A stretch of DNA of 53,545 nt from positions 1 through 53,545 of the forward strand of contig NZ_DASZGI010000352.1 in the NCBI RefSeq assembly GCF_035938995.1, in the 5' to 3' direction. This document shows positions 43,877 through 52,284 of this stretch, piece by piece. Under the pieces are notes generated by a model. The model was not told the DNA's origin. It did not search any database and saw nothing but the letters and a program-made list of their open reading frames with translations. Position numbers and translations under genes: made by a program. Within the stretch, counting starts at the first letter, position 1; the number at the start of each line of letters is the position of its first letter. The stretch is from DASZGI01 sp035938995. Its GTDB lineage: Bacteria > Actinomycetota > Actinomycetes > Streptomycetales > Catenulisporaceae.

Positions 43877-45316
43877 TTGACCACGACCACGTCCCTCGGG
43901 CGCGATCAGGGCCTTGACCCTGATGCGCGCACCCGGGTCGTGCTCTACCTCGTCGGATCGCCGCTCGACGGCGGGATCGTGCTCGGCGCGCTGCGGGCGC
44001 ACGCCGACGCCTTGCAGATGCGGGTGATCGAGGTGCACTACGATGCCTCGCGCCGGGTCCCCGCGTGGCAGCGGCCGGGCCTGGCCGCGGCGCTCGGGCG
44101 CATCGGGCCGCAGTTCGCCAGCCACCTGGTCATCGACCGCACCGAGTATGGGCGGCTGCCGATCGGCGAGCGGGCGTGGCTGGAGCGGGAGATGCTGACC
44201 CGGGCCGGGGTGATCGAGCCCGTCGACGTCGCGGAGTGGAAGATCGACCGCGTCGTCGAGGAGGAGCGGCCCGCCGCCGCGGCGCGCGGCCTGACCGCGG
44301 TCAGCATCCAGGGCACGGCGACGGCGGCCAGGCCCAAGCTCGACTGGCATCCAGCCGGAGCGGACGTGCGCCTGGTGGACGCCTGCACCGAGCTGGAGGC
44401 GGGGCGCACCGCGTTCCCCGGCGAACTGCTGGAGTTCACCCGCTCGGACTTCGCGCTGCGCGCCCATCGATCCCTGATCCTGGCCTCGTACGCGGTGCGC
44501 TCGACGGTCGCGGACCGCTGGGTGCGCGAGTCGCCGGAGAGCCCGGAAGCATGGCTCGTATACGCCAGGGTCGCGGTGCTGCGGGCGTTGCGGGCGGCCC
44601 GGCAGGGGCTGCCGGACTCGGCGGTTCTGGCGGAGGGGGCGCACGAGGCCTGCTTCGCCGCGTCGGGCCGGATGAAGACCGATCCCACACCGTTCGTCGC
44701 GATGCTGATGCTCGAAGGCCCGCGGCTGACGGGGCGTGTGGCCACCCCGGGGCCGCGCGACCTGGGCGGGCTACCAGGTCCGTGGGACCTGCTGACCGAG
44801 GTGCGCGGGCGCGATCCGCACAGCCGGGAGGGCTTCCGGCGGCTGCTCGAGTACTTCACACCGCGGTACGGCGGGTCGGTGTCCGAGATGTGGCACGTGG
44901 CACGCTGGGCCGCCGCGATCACGCCCGAGCGCAGCGACCCGCAACTGCTCGAACTGGTGGTGTTCGTGGAGCGCTACCGGGAGCTGTGCGAGCTGGGCCA
45001 GCGGCGCGACGGGGCGCTGATGTGGCGCGGCCCGGCCGCCGAGCAGGCCGCCTCCCGAGCCTACGACGGCTGGTTCGCCGCGCTCCCCCGCGGCTCGGCC
45101 GTCTACACCGGTGATCTCTCCCTGCTGGCCTTCGCGCTGGCGAAGGCCGAGCGCCTGACCGAGACACGCAGGGTCCTGGCACGCACGCTGCCTTACGTGG
45201 CGCGGCAGCCGTGGGCACTGGACGGCGCCCCGGAGGCACAACTCGTCCGGGCGTACCAACGAGCCCGCGCCGCCGGGCCCGCACACGGATCGGGGTCCGC
45301 ACCAGGCCCCACCTGA
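43877..45316 (+). CDS. Protein of unknown function
   Basis: The product has 479 residues from a TTG start with GGAAAGG about ten bases upstream; an in-frame earlier start at 43838 is less likely. It is soluble and Arg/Ala/Leu-rich with no signal peptide or TM helix. The N-terminal part (ARTRVVLYLVGSPLDGGIVL) looks like an alpha/beta strand-loop unit. The C-terminal half is helical and includes GGSVSEMWHVARWAAAITPE. I do not recognise the family. The XRE gene opposite suggests a regulated actinobacterial accessory protein. Confidence 0.75.
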   Translation: MTTTTSLGRDQGLDPDARTRVVLYLVGSPLDGGIVLGALRAHADALQMRVIEVHYDASRRVPAWQRPGLAAALGRIGPQFASHLVIDRTEYGRLPIGERAWLEREMLTRAGVIEPVDVAEWKIDRVVEEERPAAAARGLTAVSIQGTATAARPKLDWHPAGADVRLVDACTELEAGRTAFPGELLEFTRSDFALRAHRSLILASYAVRSTVADRWVRESPESPEAWLVYARVAVLRALRAARQGLPDSAVLAEGAHEACFAASGRMKTDPTPFVAMLMLEGPRLTGRVATPGPRDLGGLPGPWDLLTEVRGRDPHSREGFRRLLEYFTPRYGGSVSEMWHVARWAAAITPERSDPQLLELVVFVERYRELCELGQRRDGALMWRGPAAEQAASRAYDGWFAALPRGSAVYTGDLSLLAFALAKAERLTETRRVLARTLPYVARQPWALDGAPEAQLVRAYQRARAAGPAHGSGSAPGPT

Positions 45317-45372
45317 GAACCCCCACCTCCCCCACGGGAACGCGAACCCACACCGCCCGCCGACGATGCACT

Positions 45373-45401
45373 GCTGAATAAGACAGAGCTGAATAAGACA
45401 G
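45373..45401. repeat. Two exact 14-bp direct repeats upstream of the permease
   Basis: GCTGAATAAGACAG occurs at 45373-45386 and 45388-45401 (15-bp period), 42 bp before the permease ATG. It is AT-rich for this genome and well placed for a regulator site. Confidence 0.6.
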
Positions 45402-45442
45402 TTGAAACACAACGGACGTCCCTGCTCTGGAGGGTCGAGCGC

Positions 45443-46972
45443 ATGTCGAGTACCCAAGTCAGGCCCGAGATCCTGCCCGACGAGAAAGAGCTGGCCAGGC
45501 TCGGCTACAAGCCGGAGCTGGCCCGCCCGCTGACCTGGTTCGGCAACTTCGCCTTCCCGTTCACCATCATCAATCTGATCGCCGGGGTGTTCACCGGCTT
45601 CGGGATCTCGATGGGCGCCGGCGGCCCGCGGGTCCAGGTCTGGGGCTGGATCGCGGTGTCGCTGCTGATCCTCACCGTCGCCGCGGCGATGGGCGAACTG
45701 GCCGCGAAGTGGCCGATCAGCGGCGGCCCGTACTTCTGGTCCTACTACCTGGCCCGCAAGCACCAGCGCGCGGCGGCCTGGTTCACCGGCTGGCTCAACT
45801 TCGGCGGGCAGGTGGCGGGCACCGCGGCCACCGACTTCGCCGCCGCCGGCTTCATCAATATCCTGCTGAGCCTGCAGTTCGCCGGCTACCACCCGACGCG
45901 ATACACCACCCTGCTGATCTGCGCGCTCATCCTGGCCGTGCACGCCCTGGTCAACACCCTGTCGGTGCGCGACGTGGGCTGGCTGAACAAGGTGTCGGTC
46001 TGGTGGCTGCTGATCGGCACCGTGGTGATCGTGACGGTGCTGGCCGTCGCGCCGTCGCACCACCAGTCGGCGGCGTTCGTGTTCTCCCACTTCGAGAACG
46101 ACACGGGCTTCTCCTTCGGCCCCTACGCGGTCGGCATCGGCCTGCTGTCGGTGTCCTGGGTGTTCACCGGCATCGACGCCAGCGCGCACATGAGCGAGGA
46201 GACGATCAGCGCGTCCCGGTCGGCGCCCAAGGCGATGGTCCGGGCGGTCGGCGTCTCCGCCGCGGTCGGCTTCGTGCTGCTGCTGGCGCTGATCTGGTCC
46301 GAGCGCGACTATTCGGGCGAGCTGTCGTCCTCCTTCCCGCCCGCGCAGATCGTCATGGACGCGCTGACCCCGACCGCGGCGAAGCTGCTGCTGTTGATCG
46401 TCGTCGGCGCGTTGCTGTTCTGCGGCCTGTCCAACATGACCAGCAACAGCAGGCTGATCTTCGCGCTGAGCCGGGACGACGGCCCGATCCCGGGCACCCG
46501 GGTGTGGCGCAGGGTCAACGCGAAGGGCACCCCGGTGCGGGCCGCCTGGCTCGCCGCCGGCCTGTCGTTCCTGCTGGTGCTGCCGTCGCTGGTGAACACC
46601 GCGACGTTCAACGCGGTGGTCTCGATCAACGTGATCGGCCTGTTCGGCGCGTACGCCTTCCCGGTGTTCCTGAAGCTGCGCCGCGGCGCGGACTTCGAGC
46701 CGGGCCCGTGGCACCTGGGCCGGTGGAGCCGGGCGATCGGGGTGACGGCGGTGGTCTGGGTCCTGCTCAGCAGCCTGCTGTTCCTGGCGCCCGAGACGTA
46801 TCCGATCACGTGGGGCAACTTCAACTACGCGCCGATCGCGTTCGCGGTGCTGCTCCTGATCGCGGCGGCGTGGTGGACGCTCGGCGCGCGCAAGCGGTTC
46901 CAAGGGCCGCCGAAGAGCACTCTGACGGCGGAACAGCGCGCCGAGTTGGACGACGATCTCGGCCTGGTGTGA
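45443..46972 (+). CDS. APC-superfamily amino acid permease
   Basis: The 509-residue product has about twelve TM helices. It carries APC signatures: GFGISMGAGGP in TM1, AAKWPISGGPYFWSYYLA after TM2, and FTGIDASAHMSEET near TM6. It resembles bacterial GABA/choline/polyamine-type permeases of the BAT1-like branch, but the substrate cannot be fixed. The acidic C-terminus is cytoplasmic. It is followed 47 bp later by a GNAT gene on the same strand. Confidence 0.9.
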   Translation: MSSTQVRPEILPDEKELARLGYKPELARPLTWFGNFAFPFTIINLIAGVFTGFGISMGAGGPRVQVWGWIAVSLLILTVAAAMGELAAKWPISGGPYFWSYYLARKHQRAAAWFTGWLNFGGQVAGTAATDFAAAGFINILLSLQFAGYHPTRYTTLLICALILAVHALVNTLSVRDVGWLNKVSVWWLLIGTVVIVTVLAVAPSHHQSAAFVFSHFENDTGFSFGPYAVGIGLLSVSWVFTGIDASAHMSEETISASRSAPKAMVRAVGVSAAVGFVLLLALIWSERDYSGELSSSFPPAQIVMDALTPTAAKLLLLIVVGALLFCGLSNMTSNSRLIFALSRDDGPIPGTRVWRRVNAKGTPVRAAWLAAGLSFLLVLPSLVNTATFNAVVSINVIGLFGAYAFPVFLKLRRGADFEPGPWHLGRWSRAIGVTAVVWVLLSSLLFLAPETYPITWGNFNYAPIAFAVLLLIAAAWWTLGARKRFQGPPKSTLTAEQRAELDDDLGLV

Positions 46973-47019
46973 CCGCGGGTCTGATACGTTCCGGTCCGTC
47001 CTGAAAGGAGTACTAAGCC

Positions 47020-47904
47020 ATGCCTTCTTCCCCGACCGCGACCGCGACGGCCCGCTTCACCGTGGCCCGCGCCGACGCGCACGACTGGGCGTTCGTGGCA
47101 CGCTGGTGTGAACGCGAGGGCTGGAATCCCGGGCGCCGCGACGCGCTCGGCTTCCTGCCGCAGGACCCTGACGGCTTCTTCGTCGGGCGGCTGGACGGGG
47201 AGATCGCCTCCGCGGTGTCGGTGGTCAACTACGACGACGCGTTCTCCTTCCTCGGGTTCTACCTCGTGCGCGAAGACCTGCGCGGGCGCGGGCTCGGTAT
47301 GGCCACCTGGCGGCAGGCGGTCAAGCACGCCGGATCTCGCACGATCGGGCTGGACGGCGTGCCGGCGCAGGAGGCGAACTACGAGCGATCCGGCTTCAGC
47401 GCCGTCTACCGCACGGTGCGTTACGGCGGTTCCGGCTCCCACTGGGGCTTCGGTTCGCGGCAGACCGCGGCGCCCGGCGTCGTGCCCGCGGACCAGGTCC
47501 CGGTGACCGCGGTGGCGGAGTTCGACCGGCAATGTTTTCCCGCCGACCGGTCGAGCTTCGTCGCGCGCTGGCTCTCGCTGCCGGGCCACACCTCGTACGT
47601 GCACATGACCGGCGACCGGGTGACCGGTTACGGCGTGATCCGGCCTTCGCTCGAGGGGTATCGGATCGGACCCCTGTTCGCCGCCGATCAGGCCGCCGCG
47701 CAGGGGCTGTTCGACACGCTGGCGGCCTACGCTGGCCCCGGTCCGGTGTTCATGGACGTGCCGGAACCGAACGAGGCCGCACACAAGCTGGTCGCGGCGT
47801 GTGGCCTGGCGCCTGGCTTCGAGACGGTGCGCATGTACACCGGCCCGACGCGCCCCATCGCCGTCGGATATGTGTACGGAGTCACCACGCTCGAACTGGG
47901 TTAA
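47020..47904 (+). CDS. GNAT acetyltransferase with C-terminal second GNAT-like domain
   Basis: The 294-residue product has an N-terminal GNAT domain with the acetyl-CoA loop REDLRGRGLGMATW, and a second, GNAT-like C-terminal half (GYRIGPLFAADQAAAQGLF). AAAGGAG-type ribosome binding sequence lies just upstream of the ATG. The acceptor is unknown. It may be co-transcribed with the permease. Confidence 0.9.
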   Translation: MPSSPTATATARFTVARADAHDWAFVARWCEREGWNPGRRDALGFLPQDPDGFFVGRLDGEIASAVSVVNYDDAFSFLGFYLVREDLRGRGLGMATWRQAVKHAGSRTIGLDGVPAQEANYERSGFSAVYRTVRYGGSGSHWGFGSRQTAAPGVVPADQVPVTAVAEFDRQCFPADRSSFVARWLSLPGHTSYVHMTGDRVTGYGVIRPSLEGYRIGPLFAADQAAAQGLFDTLAAYAGPGPVFMDVPEPNEAAHKLVAACGLAPGFETVRMYTGPTRPIAVGYVYGVTTLELG

Positions 47905-47977
47905 CCCCCTTCAGCTATCCCCCTGCAGTCGTTCCCAGCGGCGGGTCGGCAGTGCGTGTGCCGACCGGGACGACTGT

Positions 47978-48023
47978 GTGCTGGGGGCGCCGCCCGAGGC
48001 CCGTCGGGTGGCGCCCCCAGCAC
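47978..48023. terminator. Strong bidirectional terminator hairpin
   Basis: GTGCTGGGGGCGCC (47978-47991) pairs perfectly with GGCGCCCCCAGCAC (48010-48023). The loop itself contains CCCGA/TCGGG, so the stem approaches 19 bp with one G-T wobble. It lies between the GNAT gene and the convergent ACS-like gene. Confidence 0.8.
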
Positions 48024-48133
48024 CTCTCTAATCCGGAAGTAACAGAAAACCGCAGCTCAAGCCTTGATCGAATACTCACTTTCCGGCCCCAGGAGGGTCG
48101 CGAAGCGGCCCAACCTCTTCGCTCTACGGTCAA

Positions 48134-48156
48134 GCAGCGCTCTCATCCAGCGCTGC
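48134..48156 (-). terminator. Hairpin after the ACS-like gene
   Basis: GCAGCGCT (48134-48141) and AGCGCTGC (48149-48156) form an 8-bp stem with a 7-nt loop, 34 bp downstream of the ACS-like stop. It suggests the shortened gene has a settled 3' end. Confidence 0.5.
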
Positions 48157-48190
48157 GATGCCGCGCTCGACGCGCGCCGTGCCGCCGGCC

Positions 48191-49816
48191 CTACGCCGGT
48201 CGCCCCTCCTGCCCGAGCACCCACACGTCTCCGTCCTCGTCGATCCGCGCGGTCTCGCCGGTCGCGTACAAGCCGGGGAAGCGCGACCAGTATCGAGCGG
48301 CGAAGCGCTCGTCGTCGCGCCACAGCGTGCGCGCCATGCTGGGCCAGGGCTCGAGCATCACCAGATGGCCGGGGGTGCCGCGGCGCGCCTCAAATCCGCT
48401 GTCGTCGAGTACGTCTGCGACGACGCCGGGTAGCGGGCGCGCGGCGCCGCCGGGTTTGGTGCACGACACCCCCGGCAGAGAGCTGATCATGATCGCGCCG
48501 GTTTCCGGCTGCCACCAGGTTCCGACCACGGCCGCCCGGTCGCCACCGACCTCGCGCCGGTACCAGAGCCAGGTGTCCGGATCGACCGGACCGCCGTCGA
48601 TACCGAGGATGCGCAGCGACGAAAGGTCGTAGCGGGACGCGTCGCCTGCGCCCCGCGCGGCTTGCACTCCCCCGCGCCGCAGAGCCCTGATCACTCCGGG
48701 TGCGGCGAACAGGACTGAGACCCCGTACTTCTGCACGATCTGCCAGATCCGGCCCGGCTCGTCCGTTTCCGCCGCTCCCTCGTACATGACCTGCGTCGCG
48801 CCGTTGGCCAACGGCCCGTAGACGAGGTAGGAATGCCCGCTGATCGAGGCGATGTCCGCGGTGCACCAGTAGACGTCGAGTCCCGCCTTGTGATCGAAGA
48901 CTGCGTGATGGCTGAAGGCGACCTGCGTGAGGTAGCCGCCCGCGGCGTGTAGCAGCCCGCGCGGCTCGATCCGGCCCGGCACGCCGCCGCGCCCGGGTGT
49001 CTGATAGCTGATGAACAGCGGATGCTCGGCGTAGAGGGTGGGCGCGCGGTGCTCGGGAGGCGCGGTCTCGACCGCGTCGTGCCACCAGATGTCCCGACCG
49101 GCCTGCCAATCGAGCCGCTCGCCGGTGCGCCGCACCACAACGACGTGTTCGACCTTTGAATCGGGCGCCAGGTCCAATGCGGCATCCAGCACGGACTTGA
49201 ACTGCACGGTCTTTAACGACCCTGTGGGGGACAGCGGCGCGCGACCGTCACGGAACCCGCCGTCCGCCGTGACGACGATCTTCGCCCCGGCATCCCGCAC
49301 GTGCGCGGCGAGACCGGCCACGTCCAGCGCGGACGGCAGCGCCGCGTGCACGGCGCCGATCCGCGCGCACGCGAGCATCGTCACCACCGTCTCCGGGACC
49401 ATCGGCAGGTGGATCGCGACCCGGTCGCCCCGTACGACGCCGAGCGCGTTCAGCGCATTGGCTGCTTGGCACACCGCCCGGTGCAGGTCCGCGTATGTCA
49501 GCATACGGACATCGCCGGGCGCACCCTCCCAGTGCAGCGCCACCCGGTCTCCGGCGCCGGCTTCGACATGCCGGTCGACGCAGTTGTATGCGACGTTCAG
49601 CGCGCCGCCGAGAAACCAGCGCGCATACGGCGGGTCCGACCAGTCGAGCGGACGCTGCCACTCCACGAACCAGGACAGCCGCCGTGCCTGCCTCTCCCAG
49701 AAGCGGATCCGGTTCGCCCGCGCCTGATCGTAGATGTCGGCCTTCACATTCGCGGCCGCGGCCAACTGGTCCGACGGTGGAACGCCGCCGTGCCCGTGCT
49801 CTCCTTCGTGGGTCAT
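48191..49816 (-). CDS. Degenerate, C-terminally truncated acetyl-CoA-synthetase-like protein
   Basis: The 541-residue product aligns by eye with acetyl-CoA synthetase through its N-terminal and core parts: WFLGGALNVAYNCVDRH, YWCTADIASISGHSYLVYGP and GTWWQPETGAIMI. Two essential parts are abnormal. The P-loop, normally TSGSTGKPKG, reads YQTPGRGGVPGR (residues 271-282) with an insertion. The protein stops at residue 541 just after YATGETARIDEDG, so the whole C-terminal domain with the catalytic lysine is missing, and TGD is TGE. It is probably not an active ligase. The GGAG before the ATG at 49816 and the GAF-regulator neighbour suggest it is still expressed. Confidence 0.85.
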   Translation of the reverse strand: MTHEGEHGHGGVPPSDQLAAAANVKADIYDQARANRIRFWERQARRLSWFVEWQRPLDWSDPPYARWFLGGALNVAYNCVDRHVEAGAGDRVALHWEGAPGDVRMLTYADLHRAVCQAANALNALGVVRGDRVAIHLPMVPETVVTMLACARIGAVHAALPSALDVAGLAAHVRDAGAKIVVTADGGFRDGRAPLSPTGSLKTVQFKSVLDAALDLAPDSKVEHVVVVRRTGERLDWQAGRDIWWHDAVETAPPEHRAPTLYAEHPLFISYQTPGRGGVPGRIEPRGLLHAAGGYLTQVAFSHHAVFDHKAGLDVYWCTADIASISGHSYLVYGPLANGATQVMYEGAAETDEPGRIWQIVQKYGVSVLFAAPGVIRALRRGGVQAARGAGDASRYDLSSLRILGIDGGPVDPDTWLWYRREVGGDRAAVVGTWWQPETGAIMISSLPGVSCTKPGGAARPLPGVVADVLDDSGFEARRGTPGHLVMLEPWPSMARTLWRDDERFAARYWSRFPGLYATGETARIDEDGDVWVLGQEGRPA

Positions 49817-49866
49817 GGTCTCCCTGCCACAGCCCGCACGCCGGCGGCGGACCCGTAGCGGGGAGG

Positions 49867-51312
49867 TTATGCACCGATACGTTGCGCGAACGTTGCACGC
49901 GGCGTGACCGGCGGTGTTGCACGCATTTCGGCCGCCACGCGGAAGTGTGCGCGGTCCGGTCCGAGGCCGTAGTCCCGGCGCAACTGCCCGATCCGCATCG
50001 CGATCTGCGCCCGGCGCGGCGAATGGTCCGGCAGTGCGGCCGACAGGGTCTCCCATGCCTCAAGGTCGTCGCCGCCCCAGGCAGTCCTGGTCCACTCGTC
50101 CAGGAGTGCGGGGTCGCGGCCGGCGAGGACCGCGCCGCGCAGCCGCGACTCGACGAGGTTCCGGATCCGGGCGATGCCGGGCGCGTCCGAGGCAGGCAGC
50201 AGCGGGCCGCGATAGTCCTCGGCGGCGTCCCGCACGGCGCCGCGGTCCAGCGCGCCTAAGGTGCAGAGGAAGTCGGCGCAGGGCGGCACCTTGAACCGAT
50301 AAGGCCGCGAGCCCAGCAGGTCAGAACCGAGCAGATTGCGCAGCCGGGACATCTCCGCACGCAGCGTCACCGGGTTGACCAGCCGCTCGCCGTAAAGCTC
50401 GAAGCTCAACTGCTCCCCGCTCAGCCCTTCGGGATGCCCTGCCAGCAGGACGACGATCTCGCTGTGCCGCCGACCGAGCCGCCGCCGCGGCGCGCCCGGG
50501 CCCACGGTGAGCAGCGCTTCGTCGCGGCCGAGCGCGCGAATCGACGGCGCCGCACCGCTGTTCGCCGAGTCCGCCGGCCCAGCCGAGGCGGCGCCGAGCA
50601 GCCCGGCCAGCTGGACCTCGGCCGCGCGGGCGGCGGCCTGGGCCAGCGCGAGGCTGTGCGGGCTGGCCAAGTGATCGCCGCCGGTGAGGTCCACGACGCC
50701 GATCAGCCGCCCCGTGCGCGGGTCGTGCACCGGCGAGGCGGCGCAGGTCCACGGCTGAACCGGGGTGCTGTAGTGCTCGGTGGCGAAGATCTGCACGGCG
50801 TGGTCCACGGCCATCGCCGTGCCCATCGCGTTCGTCCCGGCGTGCCCCTCATCCCAGTACGCGCCAGGCACGAGGTTTATCCGCTCGGTCTGCTTGCGCA
50901 CACCAAGGTGCCCTTCGACCCAGAGCAGCATGCCGCGTTCGTCGCTGACCGCCAGGATGTGCTCGCCGTCGTCGGCGATGGTGCCGAGCAGGTCCCGGAA
51001 TACCGGCATGGCCAGCGCGAGCAGATGTCCGCGGCGGTATTCCTCCAGGTCACCGTCGGTCAGACCGACCGGGGCGATCCCGTCGACGTCCACGAGCGCG
51101 CCGGCCGAGCGCCGCCAGGAATCGGTCACCACCGGCCGCACGGACGCCGGGGTCGGCGCGCCGGCCAGGAAGGCCCGGTGGGCGCGGCGCACCTCGCGCA
51201 CCCGCAGCGTCGGGTCGGCGCCGACTTCCAGCGCTAGCCAAGGGTTCGCCACCTGTGTACCTGCCCCGAACGAGAGCCGGTCCATCCCACTGTTCACGCC
51301 ATCGTGGTCCAT
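49867..51312 (-). CDS. GAF-domain transcriptional regulator
   Basis: The product (481 residues from ATG at 51312; an inner ATG at 51285 is possible) has an AcoR-like N-terminal sensor part. VTDSWRRS is followed by a GAF domain including NLVPGAYWDEGHAGTNAMGT. The sigma-54 AAA+ domain of AcoR is absent. The C-terminal half has a winged-helix OmpR/SARP-like region (LSGEQLSFELYGERLVNP). Such regulators flank acetate and acetaldehyde genes in actinobacteria. It is 50 bp upstream of the ACS-like gene and probably in one operon with it. Confidence 0.85.
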   Translation of the reverse strand: MDHDGVNSGMDRLSFGAGTQVANPWLALEVGADPTLRVREVRRAHRAFLAGAPTPASVRPVVTDSWRRSAGALVDVDGIAPVGLTDGDLEEYRRGHLLALAMPVFRDLLGTIADDGEHILAVSDERGMLLWVEGHLGVRKQTERINLVPGAYWDEGHAGTNAMGTAMAVDHAVQIFATEHYSTPVQPWTCAASPVHDPRTGRLIGVVDLTGGDHLASPHSLALAQAAARAAEVQLAGLLGAASAGPADSANSGAAPSIRALGRDEALLTVGPGAPRRRLGRRHSEIVVLLAGHPEGLSGEQLSFELYGERLVNPVTLRAEMSRLRNLLGSDLLGSRPYRFKVPPCADFLCTLGALDRGAVRDAAEDYRGPLLPASDAPGIARIRNLVESRLRGAVLAGRDPALLDEWTRTAWGGDDLEAWETLSAALPDHSPRRAQIAMRIGQLRRDYGLGPDRAHFRVAAEMRATPPVTPRATFAQRIGA

Positions 51313-51546
51313 ACGACACCGCCTGCGCAACGCCGTGTACCCGTTGCGTTACCTGGCGCGCACAACCGCCGTCCGAGTGCCTTATCGCCGTTCATCGCGC
51401 TTATTGGGCGAAACAAAGAGCCTTCTCATCGTTTGTTCATGAGAGATTGGCAGCATCGTGGCGACGGCGCGAAACGGGCCGTGACCAGCGCAAGGTCGGT
51501 TCTGCGAGCCGACCCGCGCACCACAGAGCAGAGCGGGAGTGCGGAG

Positions 51547-52284
51547 ATGTCCACGGTCGAGACGAGCAGCCGGATCCTGGTCGTGGACGACGAGCCCGCG
51601 GTGCGCGAGGCGCTGCGCGCCGGGCTGGAGTTCGAGGGTTACGAGGTGGCCCTCGCCGCGGACGGCCTCGGCGCGCTCGAGTCGATCGCGAAGCAGGCCC
51701 CCGACGCGATCGTGCTCGACGTGATGATGCCGCGGATGGACGGGCTCACCGTGCTGCGCCGGCTGCGCTCCTTCGACGCGGCGCTGCCCGTGCTCCTGCT
51801 GACCGCCCGCGACACCGTGGGCGACCGGGTCACCGGCCTGGACGTGGGCGCGGACGACTACCTCGCAAAGCCCTTCGACCTGGACGAGCTCTACGCGCGG
51901 CTGCGGGCATTGCTGCGCAGAGGCGCGCTGCTCACTGAGGCGGCAGCCACGGCGGAGGCGGACTCCGAGGTGCTCCAATACGCGGACCTCACGATGGACG
52001 TGCTGACCCGCGAAGTGACCCGGGGCGCGCGGGCGATCGAGCTGACCCGGACCGAGTTCAACCTGCTCGAGATGTTCCTGCGCCACCCGCGCCAGGTGCT
52101 CGCCCGCGATCAGCTGCTCAGCAGCATCTGGGGCTTCGACTTCGGCCCGACCTCGAACTCGCTTGATGTCTACGTGATGTACCTGCGCCGCAAGACCGAG
52201 TCGGGAGGCGAGCCCCGCCTCCTGCACACGGTGCGCGGCGTCGGGTACGTGTTGCGGGCTGATTCGCCCGGCGGCAGCTCATGA
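51547..52284 (+). CDS. OmpR-family response regulator, MprA-like
   Basis: The 245-residue product has a receiver domain with phospho-acceptor D58 (IVLDVMMPRMDG), acidic pair DDE near residues 14-16 and the conserved lysine in LAKPF. A C-terminal winged helix follows (ELTRTEFNLLEMFLRHPRQV). GGAG lies eight bases before the ATG. The stop overlaps the histidine kinase start (ATGA), so the two are one signalling unit. Confidence 0.95.
   Translation: MSTVETSSRILVVDDEPAVREALRAGLEFEGYEVALAADGLGALESIAKQAPDAIVLDVMMPRMDGLTVLRRLRSFDAALPVLLLTARDTVGDRVTGLDVGADDYLAKPFDLDELYARLRALLRRGALLTEAAATAEADSEVLQYADLTMDVLTREVTRGARAIELTRTEFNLLEMFLRHPRQVLARDQLLSSIWGFDFGPTSNSLDVYVMYLRRKTESGGEPRLLHTVRGVGYVLRADSPGGSS

Noticed and set aside
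48057..48323. Possible missing C-terminal domain of the ACS-like gene in another frame
   Set aside because: I read the frames downstream of the stop and found no hinge, DD or catalytic-lysine motif, so a simple frameshift does not explain the truncation.
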